Shown here piece by piece: positions 45,469-53,393 of a stretch of 64,000 nucleotides of DNA. Within the stretch, counting starts at the first letter, position 1. Each line of letters begins with the position of its first letter. The DNA is from Hyphomicrobiales bacterium (GTDB lineage: Bacteria > Pseudomonadota > Alphaproteobacteria > Rhizobiales > Rhizobiaceae), in NCBI GenBank assembly GCA_900471815.1, contig UICE01000003.1, positions 705,558 to 769,557 on the forward strand, given 5' to 3'. Position numbers and translations under genes: made by a program. Under the pieces are notes generated by a model that did not search any database, had not been told where the DNA came from, and saw only the letters and a list, made by a program, of their open reading frames with translations.

Positions 45469-46458
45469 TTAATCCATCTGGACGTTGGCGTCTTTAACGA
45501 CCGGCGTCCATTTGGTGATCTCAGCCTTGACGTGGGCGGCCAGTTCTTCTGGAGTGGAGCCAACGATATCGGCGCTGAATTCCTTCATTTTACCGACCAC
45601 GACAGGGTCCTTCATGGCCTCTACAGCTGCCTTGTTTAAGGTTGCGACCACTTCCGGTGGTGTTCCGGCCGGAGCAAACAGAGCATTCCAGCTATAGGTT
45701 TCATAGCCGGGGATTGTCTCGGCAATGGTTGGTACATCGGGGAAGGAAGCTGCTCGCTTAGTCGTTGTCACGCCGAGCGCCCGTAATGTGCCGCCCTTCA
45801 TATGGGAAGAAGAAGAAGGAAGATTGTCAAACATGATCGGCACCTGATTGCCAACCACGTCGTTCAGAGCGGGGCCAGCACCTTTATACGGAATGTGCTG
45901 CAGGGAGACACCGGCCATTTTCTTGAACAACTCTCCGGAAAGGTGCAGCGGCGTTCCGTTGCCCGAAGAGGCATAGCTGTACTTATCCGGATTGGCCTTC
46001 AAGAGGTCGACCAGTTCTTTGACATTCTTTACAGGCAGCTCCGGATTGACGACCAGGACATTCGGCACGATGACCAGCAGCGAAATCGGCGTGAAGTCCT
46101 TTTCAGCATCATATGGCTTGGTTTTCAGGATGAGCGGATTGAGCGCGTGCGTTGCAACCGTTCCCATAAGGATCGTATAGCCATCCGGATCAGCGCGAAC
46201 CACATTGCCTGTACCGAGGCTGCCGCCAGCGCCGCCGACATTCTGAACCACGATCTGCTGCCCAAGTATGTCGGACATTTTATTGGCGATCACGCGTCCG
46301 ACCACGTCGGTCGACCCGCCGGCTGCGAAAGGAATCACCAATGTTACGGGGCGATCGGGGAAGGCCTGTGCCTGGGCGGAGCCTCCAAGAGCTGTTGCTG
46401 CCAGCAGTGAAAGGCCGAGGGCGAGACTAGCACGCCGGGTGATCGCAGATAGTGACAT
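45469..46458 (-). CDS. orphan Bug-family tripartite transporter binding protein
   Basis: A 329-residue periplasmic binding protein with a signal peptide (about 1-30, LALGLSLLAATALGGSAQAQ). The Bug motifs are VTLVIPFAAGGSTDVVGRVI, VQNVGGAGGSLGTGNVVRA and DPDGYTILMGT. It is a clear relative of the tctC at 18.4 kb but has no TctA or TctB genes beside it. It may feed permeases encoded elsewhere or serve as a sensor component. Confidence 0.92.
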   Translation of the reverse strand: MSLSAITRRASLALGLSLLAATALGGSAQAQAFPDRPVTLVIPFAAGGSTDVVGRVIANKMSDILGQQIVVQNVGGAGGSLGTGNVVRADPDGYTILMGTVATHALNPLILKTKPYDAEKDFTPISLLVIVPNVLVVNPELPVKNVKELVDLLKANPDKYSYASSGNGTPLHLSGELFKKMAGVSLQHIPYKGAGPALNDVVGNQVPIMFDNLPSSSSHMKGGTLRALGVTTTKRAASFPDVPTIAETIPGYETYSWNALFAPAGTPPEVVATLNKAAVEAMKDPVVVGKMKEFSADIVGSTPEELAAHVKAEITKWTPVVKDANVQMD

Positions 46459-46647
46459 TCATTTTCCTCCCTGATGTCGCTTAGGTGATGAGGTTAGTAA
46501 AGCACGCGAAGCTGCCTGACGGAAGCACGTTAGGTCGAATGTTCGATTGGAGGCGCAGCATTGTTGAATCAAGTAAACGCAGTCAGCATTTTTTTGGCGT
46601 CGTCATTTGCCGTACGGGCCGCTGACGCCACGACACAATCAGGTGTC

Positions 46648-46929
46648 TTACTCAAAATCCGAATCGTCGATAGGAGCCTTGCGTCCCGGGACCATAGCCC
46701 CGGTCGTCAACTCATTGCCATGTTCACGATCAGCGGCTAGGGAAGCAATTTCCTCCGGATCGCGTAATCCTTGCGCAAAAAGCGTCATGACGATTCTGGC
46801 GAGCCTGCTTGCATCGGGATGAAGCCGGCGATCCCGGCCAAGAATAGTAGAGGCTGTTTCATGAGCGCGGTCCATAATGTCCCACTCATGCGGCGTGAAT
46901 TGCGTTTCTTTGCGTGATCTGAATGGCAT
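46648..46929 (-). CDS. conserved-looking small protein of unknown function
   Basis: A 93-residue hydrophilic protein: basic N-terminus (MPFRSRKETQFTPHEWDIMD), a helical middle (ASRLARIVMTLFAQGLRDPE) and an acidic end. It looks like a cytoplasmic soluble protein with normal codon use. It is the last host gene before the prophage attachment site. No family name can be given. Confidence 0.65.
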   Translation of the reverse strand: MPFRSRKETQFTPHEWDIMDRAHETASTILGRDRRLHPDASRLARIVMTLFAQGLRDPEEIASLAADREHGNELTTGAMVPGRKAPIDDSDFE

Positions 46930-47036
46930 CAGCCTCTCTCAGAGCGGAGCTTAAGATGACACAAGCTTATATTGGTTTTTCTCTATGTCCACGTGATTAT
47001 GAGGTGGTTTTCCCGCGGCAGAACGCCAGAAAAGCA

Positions 47037-47066
47037 AAAGGCTTAGCGATTTCTCGCTAAGCCTTT
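47037..47066 (-). terminator. terminator of the interrupted host tRNA
   Basis: AAAGGCTTAGCGA (47037-47049) and TCGCTAAGCCTTT (47054-47066) form a perfect 13-bp stem with a TTTC loop, followed on the minus strand by TTGCTTTTC. It sits nine bases beyond the tRNA 3' fragment, where a tRNA terminator belongs. Confidence 0.85.
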
Positions 47067-47074
47067 GAAGTGAC

Positions 47075-47092
47075 TGGCTCCCCGGGCCGGAT
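47075..47092 (-). repeat. attL core: 3' end of a tRNA, probably tRNA-Asn
   Basis: On the minus strand the sequence ATCCGGCCCGGGGAGCCA is the end of a tRNA: part of the T loop, T-stem, acceptor strand CCGGGGA, discriminator G and CCA. Homology to a tRNA stops at 47093, next to the integrase. Discriminator G with a TCCCCGG-type acceptor fits tRNA-Asn. The complete tRNA should be at the right end of the prophage. Confidence 0.75.
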
Positions 47093-47136
47093 ACAAGTAC
47101 CTGATATTATTGATTTTATTGCTTCGACTGGATTGC

Positions 47137-47227
47137 TTTTCCTAATGGCTGCTGCATATTTACAGACATTGCTGCTAATATCGCTATTGATAGCAAGCGA
47201 TGAGAATTAGGAAAACGATTAGGAAAA
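47137..47227. promoter_or_regulatory. integrase arm-type repeats
   Basis: ATTAGGAAAA occurs twice in direct repeat at 47206-47215 and 47218-47227 (12-base period) and once inverted, TTTTCCTAAT, at 47137-47146. Their place between the attachment core and the integrase start is that of arm-type integrase or excisionase sites. Confidence 0.55.
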
Positions 47228-47228
47228 G

Positions 47229-48407
47229 ATGGCACGCAACCTGCTCACCGCCTTAGCAATTAAAAACAGCACCGCAGACAAATTGCGGGATGGCGATGGC
47301 CTGTGGCTGCACCGCAGCAAGGCGGGTGGGCAATACTGGGTATTCATTTATATCCGTCAAGGGAAACGCAGAGAGATGGGGTTGGGGCCATTTGGTTCCG
47401 GTACGGGCAATGTAACACTCACCGCAGCAAGAGCTAAAGCTGAAGAGATACGGGCTATCCTCGGTAGGGGAGGCGATCCGTTCGTTGATATGGAAGAGCG
47501 CAAAGCCAGGATCAAGGTCGAAACCTTTGGAGAGCTTGCCGACGCGTATATCGAGACTATGAAATCGAAATGGAAAGGTGCGAAGACAGAAGCCGGTTGG
47601 AAATTGTCGCTGGGCACTTATGCCAAGCCCATACGGAAGCTTGCAGTCGACAAGATCACAACTGCGGATGTTGTGAAGTGCATTGAACCCATTTGGCATG
47701 CTAAAGCCGAAACTGCAGGCAAGGTTCGTGAGCGAATAAAGATGGTTCTCGATCACGCAAAGGCCAAGGGGCTGCGTACGGGCGATAACCCTGCTGAATG
47801 GAAGGGCCACCTTGACCAGATACTGCCTGCTGCCGAGAAGCTACAGCGCGGGCATCACGCTGCCATGCCTTATCCAGATGTACCAGACTTTATAAAAAAG
47901 GTGCAGACTATAAAAGGCAATGGTGCCCGCGCTCTGGAATTCACCATCTTGACAGCCGTCCGATCAGGCGAGGCGAGGGGCGCTGTCTGGTCCGAATTCG
48001 ATTTAAAAAAGAAGGTTTGGACAATTCCTGCGAAAAGAATGAAAGCAGCAAAGGAACACCGCGTTCCGTTATCCCCTCGCGCGGTTGAGATCGTCGAGGG
48101 AATGCGCGAGGTTTCTGTGGACGATTACGTTTTTCCTGGTGCGAAGCATAGGACACAACTTTCTGATATGTCGCTGGCCAAAGTGCTGAAGACATTAAAA
48201 GCCAAAGCGACTGTGCATGGCTTCAGATCATCGTTTCGAGATTGGGTATCTGAAGCTACTGATTTTCAAACCGAAGTCGCGGAAGCTGCGCTCGCGCATC
48301 AAACAGGGGATGCAGTAGAACGTGCTTACCGGCGAGGGGATGTTTTAGCTAAACGACGTGAAATGATGGATGCATGGGCAAGATTTTGCGATGGGGTTGC
48401 CCGCTAA
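47229..48407 (+). CDS. int: prophage tyrosine integrase, DUF4102/P4 type
   Basis: A 392-residue site-specific recombinase. The N-terminal DUF4102 domain (about 5-85) is followed by a core-binding domain and the catalytic domain with the first arginine in TAVRSGEARG (about 245), the H-x-x-R pair in VHGFRSSFRDW, then LAHQTGD and the nucleophile tyrosine in VERAYRRGD. It integrates the phage at the tRNA 3' end. The second repeat before the ATG runs to one base before the start. Confidence 0.95.
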   Translation: MARNLLTALAIKNSTADKLRDGDGLWLHRSKAGGQYWVFIYIRQGKRREMGLGPFGSGTGNVTLTAARAKAEEIRAILGRGGDPFVDMEERKARIKVETFGELADAYIETMKSKWKGAKTEAGWKLSLGTYAKPIRKLAVDKITTADVVKCIEPIWHAKAETAGKVRERIKMVLDHAKAKGLRTGDNPAEWKGHLDQILPAAEKLQRGHHAAMPYPDVPDFIKKVQTIKGNGARALEFTILTAVRSGEARGAVWSEFDLKKKVWTIPAKRMKAAKEHRVPLSPRAVEIVEGMREVSVDDYVFPGAKHRTQLSDMSLAKVLKTLKAKATVHGFRSSFRDWVSEATDFQTEVAEAALAHQTGDAVERAYRRGDVLAKRREMMDAWARFCDGVAR

Positions 48408-48422
48408 CACCCATGCAATCGG

Positions 48423-48471
48423 CTTATAATTATAAGTCGACCTTTACAATTGCTATAACTTTGGTTATACC
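48423..48471 (+). promoter_or_regulatory. repressor gene promoter with operator
   Basis: TTTACA (48443-48448), 17 bases, TATACC (48466-48471) form a promoter. The operator TATAACTTTGGTTATA (48454-48469), a perfect inverted repeat with a four-base centre, covers the spacer and -10. CTTATAATTATAAG (48423-48436) is an extra palindrome made of the same half-sites in everted order. This implies autoregulation of the repressor. Confidence 0.6.
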
Positions 48472-48494
48472 GACTCCAGTGAATGGAGAGATCA

Positions 48495-49016
48495 ATGAAA
48501 TATACATCGCTAGTGTACGCCCTCCACGACAAAGTTGGCTCGCAGAGCGCCGTAGCTAAACTAGTTGGAGTTAGTCAACCCACGGTCAGTAACTGGCTGG
48601 CCGGAAGCGACATTTTCGGAGAGAACATTAATAAGCTGTTGGCTGCGGCAAAGACTGCAGGTCTTGAGGCGGGGGTTGATCGACCAGACAGTATGGACGT
48701 TACGCAGGTGAAAGGCGTAGACCGACGGACCGGAGAGATTACTGATGCTTCTACTGCATTCTGGGCTATCCCAACTGCTTTTTTACGTTGGCAGATGCGG
48801 TCCAATCCTGACAGCGTAGTAGTTGCCGATGTCGATACAGATGCTGTCGGATTCAATCGGGGCGATGTTTTGATTATTGATACCTCGGATAAAGAGCCTG
48901 ATGAGAACGGCGGTATGTATGCCGTGTTTAAGGATGGCAATGTGACCCCAATGGGTCTTTCAGCCTCGCGATCCGGGATCATTGGGCGGATAAAAGGTAG
49001 GGTGACGGCTGTTTAG
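48495..49016 (+). CDS. prophage repressor with S24-like C-terminal domain
   Basis: A 173-residue regulator. A Cro/CI-type helix-turn-helix is at about residues 14-36 (QSAVAKLVGVSQPTVSNWLA), and a LexA/CI peptidase-like C-terminal fold is visible as VVVADVDTDAVGFNRGDVLI and GGMYAVFKDGNVTPMGL. The GGAGAG at 48486-48491 serves ATG at 48495; the ATG at 48483 overlaps it. It most likely binds the TATAAS-N4-STTATA sites. Whether it self-cleaves is not clear, as no Ala-Gly site and Ser/Lys pair stand out. Confidence 0.85.
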   Translation: MKYTSLVYALHDKVGSQSAVAKLVGVSQPTVSNWLAGSDIFGENINKLLAAAKTAGLEAGVDRPDSMDVTQVKGVDRRTGEITDASTAFWAIPTAFLRWQMRSNPDSVVVADVDTDAVGFNRGDVLIIDTSDKEPDENGGMYAVFKDGNVTPMGLSASRSGIIGRIKGRVTAV

Positions 49017-49027
49017 TCTTTATTAGG

Positions 49028-49058
49028 AACGCTCCATCGGAAGATGGGGCGTTAATTT
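49028..49058 (+). terminator. terminator of the repressor gene
   Basis: AACGCTCCATC (49028-49038) and GATGGGGCGTT (49043-49053) form an 11-bp stem with one G-T pair and a GGAA loop, then AATTTT. It separates the repressor from the early promoter just downstream. Confidence 0.75.
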
Positions 49059-49116
49059 TGACGTCAATTATAACTTCTCTTATAATATAGCTTGACAAAT
49101 TATAAGTCTTCTTATA
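49058..49116 (+). promoter_or_regulatory. prophage early promoter with two operators
   Basis: TTGACG (49058-49063), 17 bases, TATAAT (49081-49086) make a strong promoter. Operator TATAACTTCTCTTATA (49069-49084) covers spacer and -10; a second, TATAAGTCTTCTTATA (49101-49116), lies over the start of transcription and is a perfect inverted repeat. A further TTGACA is at 49092-49097. It should drive the early genes from 49170. Confidence 0.65.
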
Positions 49117-49169
49117 ACGATGTGTTTATCCAGTAAATCTGGTGACAACCACAACTAGAGGAGGCAGTC

Positions 49170-49379
49170 GTGATTCCATCAAACGATAACGAACCCGTTC
49201 TAATCAACATGACAGACACGTGCGCGATGACTTCCATGTCGCGTGCTATGATTGATATCTACCGAAAGCGAGGGGACTTTCCGATCGCTGTTCCTCTTGG
49301 AGAGAAGCGCATTGCCTTTCTAAGGTCGGAAGTATCAGAATTTATTCAATCCCGCATCGATGCCCGCAAGGCAGCATGA
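49170..49379 (+). CDS. AlpA-family DNA-binding protein, excisionase-like
   Basis: A 69-residue helix-turn-helix protein: TSMSRAMIDIYRKRGDFPIA and IAFLRSEVSEFIQSRI are the AlpA pattern (about residues 21-40 and 48-63). Members act as excisionases or activators of integrase in P4-like elements. The start is GTG at 49170 with GAGGAGG upstream. First gene after the early promoter; overlaps the next by ATGA. Confidence 0.85.
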   Translation: MIPSNDNEPVLINMTDTCAMTSMSRAMIDIYRKRGDFPIAVPLGEKRIAFLRSEVSEFIQSRIDARKAA

Positions 49380-49471
49380 ACCGCGCACAACGACGCGCGG
49401 CGAAGGGCGGTTCGCGTAAATCCACGCCATCACAACGCGGTGGCCACAGGGAGCGCTTCACCAACCGATAA
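49376..49471 (+). CDS. very small basic protein
   Basis: A 31-residue frame MNRAQRRAAKGG...RERFTNR that begins in the ATGA overlap of the previous gene. Short proteins starting MNRAQRR recur in rhizobial phages and plasmids (from memory). It is strongly basic and could bind nucleic acid. Length makes the call tentative. Confidence 0.5.
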   Translation: MNRAQRRAAKGGSRKSTPSQRGGHRERFTNR

Positions 49472-49485
49472 AGGGGAACAACCAC

Positions 49486-50016
49486 ATGACAACCACAAGA
49501 ATGACAGCAGAAGAACGAGTCCTGCGGGCCGTGTTTGGCGATGACAATGAAGCACCAGTCTATGGACCCGGCATAGTACTGACGCGCGCGCAACGTGCCG
49601 ACCGCATCGCATGGGAAATCTCCACAACCGTCGATCCCGACTTATCAAACACGCGGCGGCGACTGAAATGCCGCGAGATGGCTAAAACTCACGGCGAGTT
49701 AGTTGCTGACAAGCTTTGGGTATACCTTGGCATGGAGGGGCGCGCCAGTCCTTACAAACAAGAACCAAACATGGAGGAGGATGTCGTGAAGTACGTACAA
49801 CACAAAGAACTGATGTGCCGTGTCCACTCAATTTCATACGACTTTGCGAGCAAGACAGGAGTATTGCGCATGGATGACGGCAATTTCTGCGACATGCAAG
49901 GATGCACAGGACTGTTTGAGCGGATATCGCCAGATGTCGAGCGCATCGAGACTTATTCGGGCAACGAGGCGGACACATTCTATAAAAAGACTAAGGCTGG
50001 ATGGGTGGTCGTATGA
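49486..50016 (+). CDS. prophage early protein of unknown function
   Basis: A 176-residue soluble protein, 14 bases after the small basic gene, with an AAGGGG ribosome site. The N-terminal 60 residues are charged and helical; the C-terminal part (MCRVHSISYDFASKTGVLRM) is beta-rich with three cysteines. Codon use and the ATGA overlap with the next gene support it as real. No family recognised. Confidence 0.75.
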   Translation: MTTTRMTAEERVLRAVFGDDNEAPVYGPGIVLTRAQRADRIAWEISTTVDPDLSNTRRRLKCREMAKTHGELVADKLWVYLGMEGRASPYKQEPNMEEDVVKYVQHKELMCRVHSISYDFASKTGVLRMDDGNFCDMQGCTGLFERISPDVERIETYSGNEADTFYKKTKAGWVVV

Positions 50017-50654
50017 GTTCTGTGTTTGAAGAAACTGAGCGAAAATACCCCGGCTCTGCATCGACGGTTGCTCGGAACTGGGAACGTCTCATCCGAGACC
50101 GCACAGAGGCATCAGTGCCATGTAATGGCTGCAACGCTTGCTGTCGTTCGAAGACTCTGCAGGCTCAAGTCCGTGGCGACGAGTTAGAGCGCTTCCCCGA
50201 CGCGGTTTGGAACGACAACACAAATTCATATGTCTTGAAAAAAAACGACGACGGGTCATGTACCCGGTTAGTCGACGGTAAATGCTCGGTTTATGCCGAT
50301 CGCCCTAAAAGCTGCAGCGGATACGACTGCCGGTTTCATCTACTTGCTGGAGTTATTCCAGACGGCAATGACCCAGTAATGCAGGAAGCCGTTCTGCAAT
50401 GGGACGTTCTGGCCATAAAATCTCGCGGCGACGCAGAAATCCTCGCCGCGTATCGACTTGCGGCTAACGACGGTGGGGCGCCCAGCACGGTAGGCGACGC
50501 AGAGGTCAAGTCTGCGCGATGGCGCGAGTTCCTGTCCCCAGTACGCATGCACATGCAATCCATGTCGCTGAACGAGTGTCGGGAAATGTATCGCGATGCC
50601 GACGAAGAAGCCCGTCGCAGTGTCGCTGATGCCGCCGCCGCCTCGGCACGGTAA
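50013..50654 (+). CDS. YkgJ-type cysteine-cluster protein
   Basis: A 213-residue protein with the YkgJ/CxxCxxCC family signature VPCNGCNACCRSKT (about 35-48) and a second group CTRLVDGKCSVYADRPKSC, then YDC. Family members are thought to bind zinc or an iron-sulfur cluster through these cysteines; their role is unsettled. ATG at 50013 overlaps the preceding stop as ATGA. An unusual gene for a phage early region. Confidence 0.82.
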   Translation: MSSVFEETERKYPGSASTVARNWERLIRDRTEASVPCNGCNACCRSKTLQAQVRGDELERFPDAVWNDNTNSYVLKKNDDGSCTRLVDGKCSVYADRPKSCSGYDCRFHLLAGVIPDGNDPVMQEAVLQWDVLAIKSRGDAEILAAYRLAANDGGAPSTVGDAEVKSARWREFLSPVRMHMQSMSLNECREMYRDADEEARRSVADAAAASAR

Positions 50655-50667
50655 CAAAGGGGGCATC

Positions 50668-50934
50668 ATGAAAATCTTAGAGATACGCCCGGAGCCGAAT
50701 GGCTCCGGGGGCAGCGTAGTCGCGTCATTTGACATTGAACTTAGTGACCACCTTCGCCTTTTCCACATGATACTGCGGAGGACGCCTGACGGAAGGATGC
50801 GGTCTTTTGCTCCAAACGCATTCGGCAAGCATGCCGCAACATTTCATCCGGCACTCGCCGAACAGATAACAGAAGCCGCTGTAGCGGCGCTTATGGGGAG
50901 CTCGAAAGCCAATGCAAACCGCAACGCAGCCTGA
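50668..50934 (+). CDS. small prophage protein of unknown function
   Basis: An 88-residue protein from ATG at 50668 (MKILEIRPEPNGSGGSVVAS), with GGGGG seven bases before it. The beta-rich start, the central RRTPDGRMRSFAPNAFGKH and the alanine-rich helical end resemble small phage proteins made next to replication genes. The last 23 bases overlap the primase gene. No function can be named. Confidence 0.65.
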   Translation: MKILEIRPEPNGSGGSVVASFDIELSDHLRLFHMILRRTPDGRMRSFAPNAFGKHAATFHPALAEQITEAAVAALMGSSKANANRNAA

Positions 50935-53116
50935 TACCTCACTAGCCGATACGCGGAGAGGCCTGATTTATCACGGCTACCTTCCAGTGCCCGTACTTGG
51001 GAAGTTCCCGAGAATCGATGGATGGCAAACTCTTGAACCAGTGATCGGCGATGTCGACAACCTTATAGCTGAGTATCCAGACCATGTCAGTACAGGACTT
51101 AAGACAGGCAACCTTGTCGCGATCGACGTGGATATTACCGACGAGAATGTATCGCGCCTTGTGCAAGAACGTGTATCCAAAATCCCGAATGCGTCGTACG
51201 CCTTGGCCCGCGTAGGCAAATGGCCGAAGATCATGTTCTTTTTCCGATCTGCAGAGTCGGGGAAGAAAAAACTAACACCGTTCTATAAAATCAATGGTGA
51301 AAACCATCGCGTTGAGGTCATGCGTGCCGGCCAACAGGTTGTTGCTTTTGGTACGCATCCTGAAACGCACAAGCCATACGAATGGCTAGGCGACAGCCCG
51401 CTGGATGTGGAATTCGACGATCTTCCCGAGATTGAGGACTCAGACATCGAAAGCTTCTTGGTCGACGCCGAGGAGATCATGGCCGCGCACGGCACCAAGG
51501 TTGAGAAGGAAAAGAAGGCGGCACCAATTGCACCATACGAGCCAACCGCAGCTGCGCCTGCAGGTGATGGGATTTGGGCCAAGCTGAAGGCCAATGCGAT
51601 GGCCAATCTTGACTTATGGGTCCCGCAACTTGGCCTGTCAGGAACCAAGCGGTATCAGCAAGGATATTTGGCTCGAGCAGACTTTCGCGCCAGCACTTCG
51701 TCAACAGGCCTGTCAGGAACCAAGCGCGGTCTGTCTGTTGAGTTTTCCCCCCAAGGCATCTGCGATCATGCGGACGGCAACCAAGGGTACAACCCGATCG
51801 ACATTGTGGCTGTGGCGTTGGGAATTACACCTCCGCACGCGGCAGACTGGTTGCGAGGCTTCATAGGTGACGAGCGACCGCCCGCACTCGACAACACGTC
51901 GGCTCTGGTGGCCAACTCTTTAGCGAAGCGTGCTGCCAACGAGGGTGCGCCCCAAGTAGAGGGCGCGAAGCCGGTTCCGATAGAAGCTGCAAACGACAAT
52001 ACTCCACCTGCGAAAAAGTCCCCACCTCCATCTCCTTACCCTGGCATCACCTCGAGTGGGGATCTGGTCCGAGGCTTTGTCCCACCCGATTATCACATCG
52101 ACGGCGTGGCTCAGTCCGGATTCCTCTACTCCACAACAGCGATGACGGGCACAGGCAAGACAGCTGTTCTTCTTCTCATCACGGCCCTGACCGCGATGGG
52201 GGAACCACTGGGCGACTGCGAGGTAGCGCAAGGTCGCGTGCTGTACTTTGCTGGCGAGAATCCCGATGATGTCACCATGCGCTGGATCGCCATGGCGCAT
52301 CATATGGGTTTTGATCCGGATGATATCGATGCGCATTTCATCAAGGGGACATTTTCCATCCCACAGATGTTCCAGAAAATTAAGCAGGATGTCGAGCGGC
52401 TCGGTGGTGTCAGTATGATCGTCATTGATACCAGTGCGGCCTACTTCCGTGGTGACGATGACAATAGCAATACCCAGCTCGGAAACCATGCCCGGGAGTT
52501 GCGTCAGCTTACCACTCTGAAGGGTAACCCGGTTGTTTACGTTGCTGCTCATCCAGTAAAAAGTGCCGACCTTACAAACCTAGTGCCACGTGGAGGAGGA
52601 GCGTTCTTGAACGAAGTTGATGGAAACCTTGTCCTCATCAAGGGTGATACAGGCGTAAAAATGCATTGGCACGGTAAGCACCGTGGCGTCGACTTCAAAC
52701 CCATAATGTTTGGGCTTGATACCGTCACTGCGCCACCACTGCGGGATAGCAAAGGGCGAGATGTTCCAACCGTGATGGCGAGAATGCTGTCCAAAGGGGA
52801 GACGCGCGACATGGCTGCGGTAGCGCGAAACGACAAGGACGAAGTGCTTATTCAAATAGAGAATGGCGCCAGACACCTAGTCCAGATTGCCGAATCGTTG
52901 GGGTGGAAGGACAAGCATGGAGAACCCGATAAGGGTCGTGCGCGCCGCGCTACCGATAAAATGAAGAAGCTCGTAAAGTTTGATGGCGCAAAGTGGCACC
53001 TTACCCCTGCCGGACAAGAAGCAGCTACCGATGCGCGCGCGAGAATGCATCTGGCTAATACTTCAGCGGAAAATACAGCTGCTTTCGTCGCAAGATACGA
53101 GGCAAAACAGCATTGA
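50912..53116 (+). CDS. phage primase-polymerase/RecA-like ATPase fusion
   Basis: A 734-residue replication protein. The N-terminal part (about 15-190) is a bifunctional primase/polymerase fold with the acidic VAIDVDI motif and the late RVEVMRAGQQVVAFGTHPET. A linker holds a twice-repeated LSGTKR motif. The C-terminal AAA_25/RepA-like ATPase (about 385-620) has Walker A AMTGTGKTAVL, YFAGENPDDVTMRWI and Walker B MIVIDTSAAY. It would prime and unwind phage DNA. The DNA behind it is repeat-rich. Confidence 0.87.
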   Translation: MQTATQPDTSLADTRRGLIYHGYLPVPVLGKFPRIDGWQTLEPVIGDVDNLIAEYPDHVSTGLKTGNLVAIDVDITDENVSRLVQERVSKIPNASYALARVGKWPKIMFFFRSAESGKKKLTPFYKINGENHRVEVMRAGQQVVAFGTHPETHKPYEWLGDSPLDVEFDDLPEIEDSDIESFLVDAEEIMAAHGTKVEKEKKAAPIAPYEPTAAAPAGDGIWAKLKANAMANLDLWVPQLGLSGTKRYQQGYLARADFRASTSSTGLSGTKRGLSVEFSPQGICDHADGNQGYNPIDIVAVALGITPPHAADWLRGFIGDERPPALDNTSALVANSLAKRAANEGAPQVEGAKPVPIEAANDNTPPAKKSPPPSPYPGITSSGDLVRGFVPPDYHIDGVAQSGFLYSTTAMTGTGKTAVLLLITALTAMGEPLGDCEVAQGRVLYFAGENPDDVTMRWIAMAHHMGFDPDDIDAHFIKGTFSIPQMFQKIKQDVERLGGVSMIVIDTSAAYFRGDDDNSNTQLGNHARELRQLTTLKGNPVVYVAAHPVKSADLTNLVPRGGGAFLNEVDGNLVLIKGDTGVKMHWHGKHRGVDFKPIMFGLDTVTAPPLRDSKGRDVPTVMARMLSKGETRDMAAVARNDKDEVLIQIENGARHLVQIAESLGWKDKHGEPDKGRARRATDKMKKLVKFDGAKWHLTPAGQEAATDARARMHLANTSAENTAAFVARYEAKQH

Positions 53117-53393
53117 TTAGGTGTGTCTTTTGGGTGTGTTCAACCATTTGGTTTAATAACGCTAAACAGCACGCCCAAAATGCCTACTGTGTTCCGTGTC
53201 GTGTTCAGGTGTGCTTAGTGTGTCTTTTCGTTAATAACGCAATGAAATCAAAATGATAGCAGAACACAGCAATTTAGTCTGACCAATAGGTTTAGGGGTG
53301 TGGATTTATCCACCCCCCATGGTGTGCGTGTTTTCCCATTCCCTTGGGTAGAGCACAGAACACAGCAACCGCAAATGAGGGGAGAAAAACCAC
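53117..53393. repeat. repeat-rich gap, possible prophage replication origin
   Basis: Three exact direct repeats are nested here: GTGTGTCTTTT at 53121-53131 and 53218-53228, TTAATAACGC at 53153-53162 and 53231-53240, and CAGAACACAGCAA at 53260-53272 and 53356-53368. A DnaA-box-like TTATCCACC lies at 53306-53314, inside a hairpin of GGTGTGGA with TCCACCCC. No gene. The place behind the primase-ATPase suggests an origin, but a promoter region is an alternative. Confidence 0.45.
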
